From positions 1 to 10,034 of the forward strand of contig CALZCR010000029.1 of assembly GCA_945631445.1 (NCBI GenBank): a DNA stretch of 10,034 nucleotides, written 5' to 3'. The position numbers and the translations under genes were made by a program. This DNA comes from an uncultured Corynebacterium sp. GTDB lineage: Bacteria; Actinomycetota; Actinomycetes; Mycobacteriales; Mycobacteriaceae. Below the pieces are notes generated by a model. The model was not told the DNA's origin and did not search any database. It was given only the letters and a program-made list of their open reading frames with translations. Positions 1 through 6,212 of the stretch are shown here, piece by piece; position 1 is the first letter of the stretch; each line of letters begins with the position of its first letter.

Positions 1-1
1 G

Positions 2-499
2 TTCGCCTATGTCCTGATCACCCAGTTCCCGGTGCCGCGCACCATCCTGACGCTTTCTGCGGGGGTGTTGTTCGGCCCCTGGGTCGGCATCCTGTTGTCT
101 TTGACCGCGACTGCAGCGGCCGCGGCGGTGAGCTTATCTATCGTGCGGGGGCTGCTCGGTGAATGGATTCGTCCCTACTTGAGGCACCCGGCGGTGGCGG
201 GCATCAACCGGCGGCTGGAACAGCGCGGCTGGCTGGCGGTCACCAGCTTGCGCATGATCGCCGGCATTCCTTTTTCCGTCCTGAATTATGCCGCTGCGCT
301 GACCAGCGTCCGGTTGGTGCCGTTCACCGTCGCCACGTTCATCGGATCCGCCCCGGGCACCATCGCCATGGTGTTTTTCGGTGACACGCTGACAGGCGAA
401 GCCGATCCGGTCATCATCGCCATCACCGTGGCTCTGGCGGTAGTCGGCGTGGTCGGTCTCCTGCTGGACTCCCGCATCCCCGTCAAGGAACAGAACTAG
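2..499 (+). CDS. TVP38/TMEM64 (VTT domain) family membrane protein, 5' end missing
   Basis: The frame is open from the first complete codon at base 2, so the start lies outside the window; the GTG at 32 is an internal valine of a conserved stretch, not the true start. The visible 165 residues begin FAYVLITQFPVPRTILTLSA and continue with a glycine-rich FGPWVG turn and an alanine-rich membrane segment. A basic, presumably cytosolic, segment (RPYLRHPAVAGINRRLEQRG) follows. Then come an R-x6-PF-x3-NYAAALT element and the SAPGTIAMVFFGDTL segment, and a last hydrophobic helix near the C-terminus. This order of motifs is typical of the VTT (SNARE-associated/DedA-like) family of polytopic inner-membrane proteins, whose bacterial roles are poorly defined (some act as lipid scramblases or transporters). 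It ends with TAG, 21 bp before the next gene on the same strand. Family assignment is firm; the substrate is unknown. Confidence 0.85.
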   Translation, partial: FAYVLITQFPVPRTILTLSAGVLFGPWVGILLSLTATAAAAAVSLSIVRGLLGEWIRPYLRHPAVAGINRRLEQRGWLAVTSLRMIAGIPFSVLNYAAALTSVRLVPFTVATFIGSAPGTIAMVFFGDTLTGEADPVIIAITVALAVVGVVGLLLDSRIPVKEQN

Positions 500-507
500 A
501 CGCACGA

Positions 508-513
508 TAGACT
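508..513 (+). promoter_or_regulatory. -10 element (TAGACT) for the 521-1060 gene, probably leaderless
   Basis: TAGACT fits the TANNNT -10 consensus of actinobacterial housekeeping promoters. Exactly 7 nt separate it from the ATG at 521, which places the predicted transcription start on or next to the A of the start codon. There is no purine-rich Shine-Dalgarno sequence in the gap. A leaderless mRNA is inferred; no recognisable -35 was found. Confidence 0.45.
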
Positions 514-520
514 AGGCGTC

Positions 521-1060
521 ATGTTAGCTGTACACGCACGTTACCGGGGACGCGAAACACGCCGCGCGGATCTCGTCCGCCGGTCCGGGGAAGCTTTGTC
601 CACCATGTCCGGAGTGGCGGGGTTCGAGTCTTTGGGCGTCGAGGACATCCGCTCCGACATCGACTCCGCAGAAGCTTTGTGCAACGTGGTGATGGCCCTG
701 CTCAGTGACGGCGCCTGGGCCATCGGCGTGGGCGTCGCAGAGGAAGGGTGGGCCAGCGAAGCCGCCACGCACGCGCTCGGCGCCGGGGGCCGGGCGGGCA
801 CAGTCAAAGTCAGTTCCCGGTTATTGAAGGAAGAGATCGCGGCGGTGTTTTTGCTCATCGCCCACGTGCTCAGCAAACGCTCTGTGGAAGGACGAGAAGC
901 AACCTCGTTGATGCGGGCGGGCTTCAACCAAAACGAAGCGGCGGCAGAGCTGGGCATCTCCAAACAGGCGATGTCCCAGCGTCTGCACGCCGCTGGCTGG
1001 CAGGCTGAGCTCTCGGGGTGGCGCCTAGCCGTCAACCTCATCTCGATGGCGGACCGCTAG
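521..1060 (+). CDS. Small HTH-containing protein, possibly SatD-like
   Basis: 179 residues starting at ATG 521. I do not recognise a named gene. The C-terminal part contains a convincing helix-turn-helix at about residues 135-156 (GFNQNEAAAELGISKQAMSQ, with the glycine turn at 145), followed by RLHAAGW, so DNA binding is likely. The N-terminal half (about 10-100) is compact and soluble, with a run AWAIGVGVA (residues 65-73). An N-terminal globular domain with an 'R/A-IG-x-G' strand, followed by a C-terminal HTH ending in a 'RLxxAxW' helix, recalls SatD-family proteins; this is inference from remembered patterns only. No transmembrane segment is visible. The gene probably has its own leaderless promoter. 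Its last 36 bp (1025-1060) overlap convergently with the end of the SPFH gene on the opposite strand. Confidence 0.8.
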   Translation: MLAVHARYRGRETRRADLVRRSGEALSTMSGVAGFESLGVEDIRSDIDSAEALCNVVMALLSDGAWAIGVGVAEEGWASEAATHALGAGGRAGTVKVSSRLLKEEIAAVFLLIAHVLSKRSVEGREATSLMRAGFNQNEAAAELGISKQAMSQRLHAAGWQAELSGWRLAVNLISMADR

Positions 1061-2215
1061 ATCCCCGGTGTCCTCATTCTGCGGTTCCTGCTGCCGCGCG
1101 GCGAGCTCGTGGACCTCCGGTTCAATCGGTTTCTTGGCCACGGCATTGGCGGCCGCGACGGCTTCGGCGATTTCCGGGGAGGATTCGGTGTTGAACCACT
1201 GCTCGGTGTCTTCTGCCTCGGCGAGGTCGCGGGTGTCATCGTCGACCTGCGGGGGCTCGTAGCGAAAGACCCCGTCGTCATCTTTCTGGGCGAAGGATTT
1301 CGCGAAGTCCTGCAAGGTGTCGCCGAACTGGGAGGGGATCATCCACATCTTCGAGGACTGGCCGTCGGCGATCTTCGGAAGCTTGTCCAGGTACTGATAC
1401 GCCAGCACCTCCGGCGTGACCTTCGCCGACTTGATGGCGGCGTTGACCTTCTGGATCGCACGGGCCTCACCCTGGGCGCGCAGGTAGGTGGCGGCGCGTT
1501 CACCCTCGGCCCGGAGCATCGTGCCCTGTCGCTCCGCCTCCGCGGAAAGGATCGCCGCATGCTTCTCACCTTCAGCGGAGAGGATGCGGGACTGCTTCTG
1601 CCCCTCGGCGGTCTTGATGTCGGACTCCCGCTGGCCTTCCGCGGTCAAGATCATGGCGCGCTTTTCCCGGTCCGCCTTCATCTGCATCTCCATCGACTGC
1701 TGAATGGACGCCGGCGGATCAATGGCTTTCAACTCGACTCGGCTGATGCGCAGCCCCCATTTACCGGTGGCCGCATCCAGTTCGCCGCGCAGACGACGGT
1801 TGATCGTGTCGCGGGAAGTCAGCGACTCCTCCAGGGTCAACCCACCGACGACGTCGCGGAGGGTGGCCACCGAAATCTGCTCGACGCCGATGATGTAGTT
1901 GTCGACGCCGTAGGTGGCGCGGGCCGGGTCGTTGACCTGGAAGGTGACCACGATGTCGATGGCCACGGTCAGGTTGTCGCGGGTGATGACGGCCTGCGGC
2001 GGGAACGACACGACGCGCTCACGGGTGTCGACGCGTTCGCGGACCCGGTCGATGAACGGGACCAGCAACGTGATTCCGCCGGAGACCGTCCGCGTGTAGC
2101 TGCCGAGGCGTTCAATCACGGCGGCCTCTCCTTGGGGGACCACGACGATGGCTTTGACGACGATGGCGACGACGAGCACCAACAGGACGATCAATAAAAT
2201 GACGCCGATTTCCAT
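1025..2215 (-). CDS. SPFH/stomatin-prohibitin family membrane protein (QmcA-like)
   Basis: 396 residues. An N-terminal membrane helix (about residues 3-22) is followed by an SPFH/band-7 domain (about 22-180) that opens with VVPQGEAAVIERLGSY and includes ISVATLRDVVGGLTLEE and KWGLRISRVELKAIDPP. A coiled-coil region follows (about 180-262), in which A-E-G triplets recur every 11 residues from 192 to 247. Residues from about 310 to 396 form an acidic, low-complexity tail that makes the protein longer than the roughly 300 residues common for QmcA/stomatin proteins. Family members oligomerise into ring or cage assemblies that organise membrane microdomains and often partner with NfeD proteins or membrane proteases. 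The ATG at 2215 directly follows the NfeD stop codon, and AAGGAG lies 6 nt upstream of it, inside the NfeD reading frame, so coupled translation is likely. Its 3' end overlaps the 521-1060 gene convergently. Family assignment is secure; the partner is inferred from its neighbour. Confidence 0.93.
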   Translation of the reverse strand: MEIGVILLIVLLVLVVAIVVKAIVVVPQGEAAVIERLGSYTRTVSGGITLLVPFIDRVRERVDTRERVVSFPPQAVITRDNLTVAIDIVVTFQVNDPARATYGVDNYIIGVEQISVATLRDVVGGLTLEESLTSRDTINRRLRGELDAATGKWGLRISRVELKAIDPPASIQQSMEMQMKADREKRAMILTAEGQRESDIKTAEGQKQSRILSAEGEKHAAILSAEAERQGTMLRAEGERAATYLRAQGEARAIQKVNAAIKSAKVTPEVLAYQYLDKLPKIADGQSSKMWMIPSQFGDTLQDFAKSFAQKDDDGVFRYEPPQVDDDTRDLAEAEDTEQWFNTESSPEIAEAVAAANAVAKKPIEPEVHELAARQQEPQNEDTGDLAVRHRDEVDG

Positions 2216-2644
2216 TTAGGGCTCCTTCCACACGACGGCGGTGGGGCCGTCGATGCTGATGACAGTGACGTGTTCGCCGACGGCGAACGTGGTGGCGGGA
2301 TCCAGGGCCCGGGCCGACCAGATGGAGCCTTCCAAGCGGATCTGGCCGCTTCCCCCGCCGATTTCTTCCAGCACTTCCGCGCTGTGGCCCACCAGGGCCT
2401 TCGGCGACGTGTCCAGGGCTTGGGGGCGGTGCAGCCGCTTTTTGAGGTAGGGGCGCAAAAAGGCCAGCAACCCAACCGAGGAGACCGCGAACGTGAGGAC
2501 TTCGGCCCAGAGCGGGACGTCAAACGCCGCGACGCCGACGGTGGCCAACGCCCCACCCGCAAGCATCAGCAAAGTGAACTCGCCGGCGGCTAACTCCAAG
2601 ACGGCGAGCACTGCGGCGACGATCAACCAGACAATTGCTCCCAC
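2216..2644 (-). CDS. NfeD-like membrane protein (short form, OB-fold C-terminus)
   Basis: 142 residues from the GTG at 2644. Residues 1-70 contain hydrophobic segments including VWLIVAAVLAVLELAAGEFT and LLMLAGGALATVGVAAF, the pattern of short NfeD (NfeD1b) proteins. A basic linker (YLKKRLHR) leads to a soluble C-terminal domain (about 78-142) with LVGHSAEVLEEI, GSIWSARAL and GEHVTVISIDGPTAVVW, the typical NfeD OB fold. The serine-protease domain of long NfeDs is absent. I chose GTG 2644 over the longer TTG start at 2653 because MGAIVWLIV is the usual family N-terminus, and because a TACCTT -10 box sits 7 nt upstream of the GTG and overlaps the TTG. The gene abuts the SPFH gene with no spacer, the standard NfeD-SPFH pair; it is 25 bp downstream of the DUF3097 gene, which suggests partial readthrough as well. 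Confidence 0.88.
   Translation of the reverse strand: MGAIVWLIVAAVLAVLELAAGEFTLLMLAGGALATVGVAAFDVPLWAEVLTFAVSSVGLLAFLRPYLKKRLHRPQALDTSPKALVGHSAEVLEEIGGGSGQIRLEGSIWSARALDPATTFAVGEHVTVISIDGPTAVVWKEP
2222..2227 (-). promoter_or_regulatory. Ribosome binding site of the SPFH gene inside the nfeD 3' end
   Basis: On the minus strand AAGGAG lies 6 nt before the ATG at 2215. These bases encode the Lys-Glu of the final KEP of the NfeD-like protein, whose TAA is immediately followed by the ATG. This arrangement favours translational coupling and roughly linked amounts of the two proteins. Confidence 0.7.
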
Positions 2645-2651
2645 AGCGCCC

Positions 2652-2657
2652 AAGGTA
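2652..2657 (-). promoter_or_regulatory. -10 element (TACCTT) for the nfeD-like/SPFH pair
   Basis: On the minus strand TACCTT fits TANNNT and ends 7 nt before the GTG at 2644, predicting a leaderless transcript. No Shine-Dalgarno sequence is seen before the GTG or the alternative TTG at 2653. A second, readthrough transcript from the DUF3097 gene remains possible. Confidence 0.35.
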
Positions 2658-2669
2658 GCAGGACTTGGC

Positions 2670-3503
2670 CTAGGAGAGGTCAGATTTTGACAATTCCGGA
2701 TTAGTCACGAAATCGACGAGGCGCTCCACCGCTCCGATGAGGGTGGAATCCAGGTCCCGGAAAGAACTGACGGCGTTGTAGACCCGGCTCCATCCTTCCT
2801 TGGGGTCGTTCCATCCCACGCGTCGGCATATTCCGGTTTTCCAGTCTTCGCCATAAGGCACGTCCGGCCAGGCCTTCAGCCCCAGCCGCTCCGGTTTCAC
2901 GGCGGCCCAGACGTCGATGTACGGATGCCCGGTCACCATGACATGGGGGCCGACGGACTCGGTCAACCTGGATTCTTTGGAGCCTTCCACCAGGTGGTCG
3001 GCGAGCACCCCCACCCGTCGGCCGGGGCCGGGCTGGAATTCCTCGAGCCGGGCCCCCAGGTTGTCCAGCCCTTCCAGGAACTCCACCACGACGCCTTCCA
3101 CTCGCAGATCGTGTCCCCAGACTTTCTCCACGATCGCGGCGTCGTGGATACCCTCCACCCAGATCCGTGACGGGGCGGCCACTTTCGCCTGGGCGTTGTG
3201 CACCTTCCGGGAACCGGAGTTGGACCGTTGCGGCGCCTGCTTCGGGATGTGGCGGGTAAGCGAGATCCGGTGCCCCTCATGCAGGAAACCGCCCCGGATC
3301 ATCTGAAACAGCCGATTGCGACCGTGTCGGTCCTCCAGCCGCACCAGATCCCCCTGCTGGGTTTTCTGCGTCTCGATCACCGCGCCCACGAAATCGTCGC
3401 CGAAGACTTCCACCACCATGCCGGGCTTGGCCGGCAGGATCGGATACTCGACGGGACGGTTGCGGGAATGGCCGGAGAAGATGTCGCCTGCGTAACGGTT
3501 CAT
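2670..3503 (-). CDS. DUF3097 family protein
   Basis: 277 residues from ATG 3503. The sequence matches my memory of the actinobacterial DUF3097 family. An N-terminal part (about 1-85, including GMVVEVFGDDFVGAVIE and VRLEDRHGRNRLF) resembles a small beta domain. A basic, probably flexible linker spans about 86-112. A core follows with WVEGIHDAAIVEKVWG (115-130), VVVEFLEGLDNL (138-149), VLADHLVEGSKESR (166-179) and VTGHPYIDVWAAVKPERLG (190-208). The spacing of a V-E-G-x-x-D motif followed by a strand ending in A-D-H-x3-G-S-K is reminiscent of Toprim domains such as RNase M5 (see findings); this is inference. No signal peptide or membrane helix is seen. It ends 25 bp before the nfeD-like gene on the same strand and is divergent, across 34 bp, from the 3538-4299 gene. 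The cellular function is unknown. Confidence 0.88.
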   Translation of the reverse strand: MNRYAGDIFSGHSRNRPVEYPILPAKPGMVVEVFGDDFVGAVIETQKTQQGDLVRLEDRHGRNRLFQMIRGGFLHEGHRISLTRHIPKQAPQRSNSGSRKVHNAQAKVAAPSRIWVEGIHDAAIVEKVWGHDLRVEGVVVEFLEGLDNLGARLEEFQPGPGRRVGVLADHLVEGSKESRLTESVGPHVMVTGHPYIDVWAAVKPERLGLKAWPDVPYGEDWKTGICRRVGWNDPKEGWSRVYNAVSSFRDLDSTLIGAVERLVDFVTNPELSKSDLS

Positions 3504-3512
3504 GACCTTAGA

Positions 3513-3518
3513 ATTCTA
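3513..3518 (-). promoter_or_regulatory. -10 element (TAGAAT) for the DUF3097 gene
   Basis: On the minus strand TAGAAT is one base from TATAAT and fits the TANAAT corynebacterial preference. It ends 9 nt before the ATG at 3503, giving a leaderless or nearly leaderless mRNA. It sits 5 bp from the opposing TATGAT box. Confidence 0.5.
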
Positions 3519-3523
3519 GCGGC

Positions 3524-3529
3524 TATGAT
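3524..3529 (+). promoter_or_regulatory. -10 element (TATGAT) for the 3538-4299 gene
   Basis: TATGAT is one base from TATAAT and lies 8 nt before the ATG at 3538, with no Shine-Dalgarno sequence between them. A leaderless or nearly leaderless transcript is inferred. Any -35 contact region must lie in or at the start of the divergent DUF3097 coding sequence. Confidence 0.5.
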
Positions 3530-3537
3530 CGCCAGCC

Positions 3538-4299
3538 ATGGATATGCGCGCCGAAGTCTGGTCTCCCCTACAAAATACCGCCGTGTGGTTGGGCGCGTGG
3601 TTGCACGGGCGGGAGACTACGGACGATCTCCTGCAGGCTCTCCGTGATGTGGGGGGACGCCACGAACTTCTCGACGGCCGCCCGGTGACTGACCTGCTAG
3701 CCCAGCTTCGGTCGGTGGCCGACCTGGGAGGCGAAGATCCCGTGCTGCGGCTCGTGCTGTCGGGGCCAGGTGAGGCCCCTGCGCTGCCGGCGGGCAGCGA
3801 CGCTGCGCAGAAAGCGATGGGTAACGGGGTGGGAGCCATCGTGGTCAAGGGTAAAGACTTGATTTCTTCCCACGTCTTGGTTCCTGAACTGGCCGGGCCT
3901 TTCACCCGGTGGGAGTGGTTCACCTTCACCGATCCGCTTCCTGCGCCGGCGTGGCTCTCCCCCGGCGAGGCCGATCAACTCTTAGCGCAGGCCACCCGTC
4001 AAGCGGCCGATCTCATTGAGGGCAGGGGCTACCGCACTGACGCCCTGAACAACCCCCGGCTGACGGTGGGGGCCCTCTCTGACTTCTACGACACGCCGGG
4101 GCTGCCGTCCGCTGTCCCTGGTCGCGCCGCGAAGCTCTTCGCCCGCGCCGACCGGGTCGCCGCCATCGTGGAAACAGTGACGGCCCGGATGGGCGAGCAC
4201 ACTCTGGACCCCCAACTGCTGAGCCTGTGGCGTCACATCCGGGCCGCCCGCATGGCGGGTGTGGCTTATGCCGTGGCCGACTTCGGCCGGGCGATCTGA
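3538..4299 (+). CDS. Conserved-type hypothetical protein (Cg1733/Rv1486c position)
   Basis: 253 residues from ATG 3538; the second ATG at 3544 is a near alternative. I recognise no named domain. The N-terminal half is mixed and soluble, containing [25 protein letters not shown] helices, a Gly/Ala-rich segment ([15 protein letters not shown] at about 95-109) and [20 protein letters not shown] (about 124-143). The C-terminal half is mainly helical, with [16 protein letters not shown] and a long [20 protein letters not shown] helix. There is no signal peptide or clear membrane segment. Its position next to hemH and facing the NfeD/SPFH block corresponds to Cg1733 in C. glutamicum and Rv1486c in M. 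tuberculosis as I remember them, so it is probably a core actinobacterial protein of unknown role. Its last 34 bp overlap the hemH 3' end convergently. Confidence 0.75.
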   Translation: MDMRAEVWSPLQNTAVWLGAWLHGRETTDDLLQALRDVGGRHELLDGRPVTDLLAQLRSVADLGGEDPVLRLVLSGPGEAPALPAGSDAAQKAMGNGVGAIVVKGKDLISSHVLVPELAGPFTRWEWFTFTDPLPAPAWLSPGEADQLLAQATRQAADLIEGRGYRTDALNNPRLTVGALSDFYDTPGLPSAVPGRAAKLFARADRVAAIVETVTARMGEHTLDPQLLSLWRHIRAARMAGVAYAVADFGRAI

Positions 4300-5348
4300 C
4301 AGCAGCCGGGGAAGCACGGGGCGCCGTTGACCGTGCAGCCGGAGACCGTGACCTCGCCGAGGCTGGCCCACGGCTGATCGTCGGCGAGCTCCGTGATCAT
4401 GTCGACGACCATGTCCGCGAACTCCTGCTCCGGGCCAGCGGTGCGCGTGCGGTGCAGGGTGACGCCGACCTTGTCGGCGGCTTCCTTCAGCTCCGTGTCC
4501 AGGTCCCAGAGCACTTCCATGTGATCCGAGATGAACCCGACCGGGCACACGACGACGGCGCGCACGCCTTCTCGCTGCGCGATGTCTTCGGTGTGGTCGA
4601 CGATGTCCGGCTCGAGCCACGGCGTCGCCGGGTTGCCCGAGCGCGACTGCCACACCACGTCATAAGAATCGACGCCCGCTTCCTCGGCGATCAGCCGGGA
4701 AGCCTCCGCCACCTGCCGGGAGTAGAGGTTCTTGTCTCCCTCCTTGCCGGAGGCGTCGTCCGCGGCGTTGGGCACCGAGTGGGCGGTGAACAGCATCCGG
4801 GTGTGTTCGCGACGTTCGGCGGGCACCTCTGCGTAGGCCTCCCGTACGGCGTCGGCCATGAGTGTGACGAAGGTCGGGTGGCTGTAGAACTGACGCAGCT
4901 TGGTGAAGCGGATCTTCGGTAGCCCTTGATCGGAGAGGTGCTTGCGCATCGCCCGAATGTCTTCGTCGTACTGCAGGCAGGCGGAGTACCCGCCCCACGC
5001 GGACGTGGCGAAGACCAACGCGTTGCGAACGCCGTCGGCGGCCATTTTTTCGGCGGTGTCCCCCGCCATCGGGTGCCAGTTCCGGTTACCGAAGTAGACG
5101 GGCAAGTCGATGCCGCGTCGCGCCAACTCCGCCTCAATGTTGGCGATGATCTCTTTGTTCAGCGCATTGAGCGGGCTGACGCCGTTGAAGTGGTAGTAAT
5201 GCTCCCCCACCTCTTCCAGCCGCTCATCCGGGATGCCTCGTCCAGCAGTGACGTTGCGAAGGAAGGGGACGACGTCCTCGTTGCCCTCCGGTCCCCCGAA
5301 GGACAAAACGAGCAACGCGTCGTAGTCATGTTCTTGCGAATCGGTCAT
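4266..5348 (-). CDS. hemH: Ferrochelatase, probably coproporphyrin III ferrochelatase (HemH/CpfC)
   Basis: 360 residues from ATG 5348. It catalyses insertion of Fe2+ into a porphyrin in haem synthesis; actinobacteria generally use the coproporphyrin-dependent route, so coproporphyrin III is the likely substrate (family knowledge). The N-terminus has VLSFGGPEG (14-22). Expected catalytic residues are His190 in FTAHSVP and Glu278 in [23 protein letters not shown] carries Cys124. The C-terminal tail has Cys338, Cys345, Cys349 and Cys350 ([14 protein letters not shown]), which together with Cys124 match the four-cysteine [2Fe-2S] ligand pattern of mycobacterial ferrochelatases (the first two tail cysteines are 7 apart, as expected). 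Length is normal for the family. TAGTCT lies 6 nt upstream of the ATG with no Shine-Dalgarno sequence, suggesting its own leaderless transcript, although the NlpC/P60 gene ends only 31 bp upstream. The 3' end overlaps the 3538-4299 gene. Confidence 0.96.
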   Translation of the reverse strand: MTDSQEHDYDALLVLSFGGPEGNEDVVPFLRNVTAGRGIPDERLEEVGEHYYHFNGVSPLNALNKEIIANIEAELARRGIDLPVYFGNRNWHPMAGDTAEKMAADGVRNALVFATSAWGGYSACLQYDEDIRAMRKHLSDQGLPKIRFTKLRQFYSHPTFVTLMADAVREAYAEVPAERREHTRMLFTAHSVPNAADDASGKEGDKNLYSRQVAEASRLIAEEAGVDSYDVVWQSRSGNPATPWLEPDIVDHTEDIAQREGVRAVVVCPVGFISDHMEVLWDLDTELKEAADKVGVTLHRTRTAGPEQEFADMVVDMITELADDQPWASLGEVTVSGCTVNGAPCFPGCCQIARPKSATA

Positions 5349-5354
5349 GACAAG

Positions 5355-5360
5355 AGACTA
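5355..5360 (-). promoter_or_regulatory. -10 element (TAGTCT) for hemH, leaderless
   Basis: On the minus strand TAGTCT fits TANNNT and is 6 nt from the hemH ATG, so transcription should begin on or next to the A of the start codon. The 31-bp spacer between the NlpC/P60 stop and hemH has no Shine-Dalgarno sequence. I saw no DtxR-like iron box here. Confidence 0.4.
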
Positions 5361-5379
5361 CCAACTTTAGTTCGATTGA

Positions 5380-5928
5380 TTAGATCAGGCGCACCACGTG
5401 CTCGGACATGCCCTCCCAGCGCACCGGCGTCTCCTGCACCACCCCGCCCGAAGTAGGGGCTTCCACCATCATGCCGTCGCCCAGGTAGATCGCCACGTGC
5501 GCGGAGCCGCCCGGGCCGTAGAAGATCAGGTCACCGCGCTGCATCTCCTGCGGGGCGATGTGCTCGCCGCGGAGATACTGGTGCCCCGTGTACTGGGGGA
5601 GCTCGATCCCCGCCCCGGAGAAGGCGTATTGGACCAGGCCGGAGCAGTCAAAGCCGACTTTTCGGAAATCGCCGAAAATGTCGGCGCTCGCCCCGTCCCG
5701 GACTCCCGCGGTGGGGCCGAAAGCGTTGCCGCCGCCCCAGGCGTACGGGATGCCCACCTGGGATTGCGCCCGAGCGATGGCCGTTTCCACCTGCTCGTTG
5801 GCCACGTCAGAGACCGCCTGCGGAACGGGGTCGGACGCCCCCTGCTGTGCAGCGGCCGGAGCGACCCCACCAAGCAGGCCAAATAAGACGGCGGCGGCCG
5901 CCACGCGAGAGCGCATGCGTACAGACAA
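5380..5928 (-). CDS. Secreted NlpC/P60 peptidoglycan endopeptidase (RipA-like)
   Basis: 182 residues. The N-terminus is a signal peptide: Arg residues, then AAAAVLFGLLGGVAPAAA, cleavage expected near residue 27-28. A short helical linker precedes the NlpC/P60 domain (about 45-182). Catalytic residues are Cys95 in FDCSGLVQYAF, His144 in SAHVAIYLG and Glu156 in MVEAPTSGG. The 49- and 12-residue spacings equal those of the Cys-His-Glu triad I recall for M. tuberculosis RipA (383/432/444). It should cleave peptide stems in the cell wall; the C. glutamicum homologue in this position (cgR_1596, from memory) is needed for normal cell separation. No SH3 or long coiled-coil domain is present, so it is a short form. 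TTG 5928 is chosen because GAGGAG lies 6 nt upstream; the in-frame ATG at 5916 would be 18 nt from it. It lies between hemH and an Rv1476-like gene. Confidence 0.94.
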   Translation of the reverse strand: MSVRMRSRVAAAAVLFGLLGGVAPAAAQQGASDPVPQAVSDVANEQVETAIARAQSQVGIPYAWGGGNAFGPTAGVRDGASADIFGDFRKVGFDCSGLVQYAFSGAGIELPQYTGHQYLRGEHIAPQEMQRGDLIFYGPGGSAHVAIYLGDGMMVEAPTSGGVVQETPVRWEGMSEHVVRLI

Positions 5929-5934
5929 AGGATT

Positions 5935-5940
5935 CTCCTC
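5935..5940 (-). promoter_or_regulatory. Ribosome binding site fixing the TTG start of the NlpC/P60 gene
   Basis: On the minus strand GAGGAG is followed by a 6-nt spacer and TTG at 5928. The spacing is ideal for TTG and too long (18 nt) for the downstream ATG at 5916, so the signal peptide should begin MSVRMRSR. Confidence 0.65.
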
Positions 5941-5944
5941 ACTC

Positions 5945-5966
5945 GGTCAAGTCCCGGGGCTTGACC
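5945..5966. repeat. 22-bp near-perfect palindrome upstream of the NlpC/P60 gene (copy B)
   Basis: Arms GGTCAAG (5945-5951) and CTTGACC (5960-5966) flank TCCCGGGG; the whole 22 bp is self-complementary except for one T/G pair. Because the centre is CCCGGG, an RNA hairpin would have almost no loop, so a DNA operator for a dimeric regulator is more likely than an RNA element. A near-copy lies 316 bp away at 6263-6283. Confidence 0.6.
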
Positions 5967-5969
5967 CTA
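5964..5969 (-). promoter_or_regulatory. Candidate -10 (TAGGGT) of the NlpC/P60 gene, overlapping a palindrome
   Basis: On the minus strand TAGGGT fits TANNNT. It would start transcription near 5957, leaving a leader of about 29 nt with the GAGGAG site. It overlaps the palindrome at 5945-5966, an arrangement expected for a repressed promoter. An identical hexamer at 6097-6102 is an alternative that would give a leader of about 160 nt. Neither has a clear -35. Confidence 0.3.
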
Positions 5970-6212
5970 AGTACGGTTTTCCCCGCCGACCCACCTTCCG
6001 CGCCAGCGTGCTTCCCCACATGCCCGTGCGTCGAACCTGGTGGTTCACAAAGGTGCGTCCTGCCCGGCCCGGGCCGGGGCGGGATCACAAGGCAGGACCC
6101 TATTCCACAATCCGCCCCAGGGCCGACACGCCGGGCCGGCCCTCCTCGTTATGCGGCCGTTACATAGCGGTCGCCTTGCCGTGACCTGTACGTTCGACGA
6201 CCACGGCAGAAA

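Noticed and set aside
1109..2197. A 362-codon plus-strand frame opposite the SPFH gene
   Set aside because: Low-complexity Gly/Leu/Asp/Arg-rich product, shadow of a confidently identified gene.
2651..2653. TTG start giving a 145-residue NfeD-like protein
   Set aside because: No ribosome binding site, and the TTG overlaps the likely -10 box; GTG 2644 gives the usual MGAIVW N-terminus. It cannot be fully excluded.
5349..5379. DtxR iron box upstream of hemH
   Set aside because: The AT-rich spacer lacks the TTAGG...CCTAA symmetry expected of DtxR sites.
5914..5916. ATG as start of the NlpC/P60 gene
   Set aside because: It is 18 nt from the GAGGAG site, whereas TTG 5928 is 6 nt from it; the signal peptide works with either.
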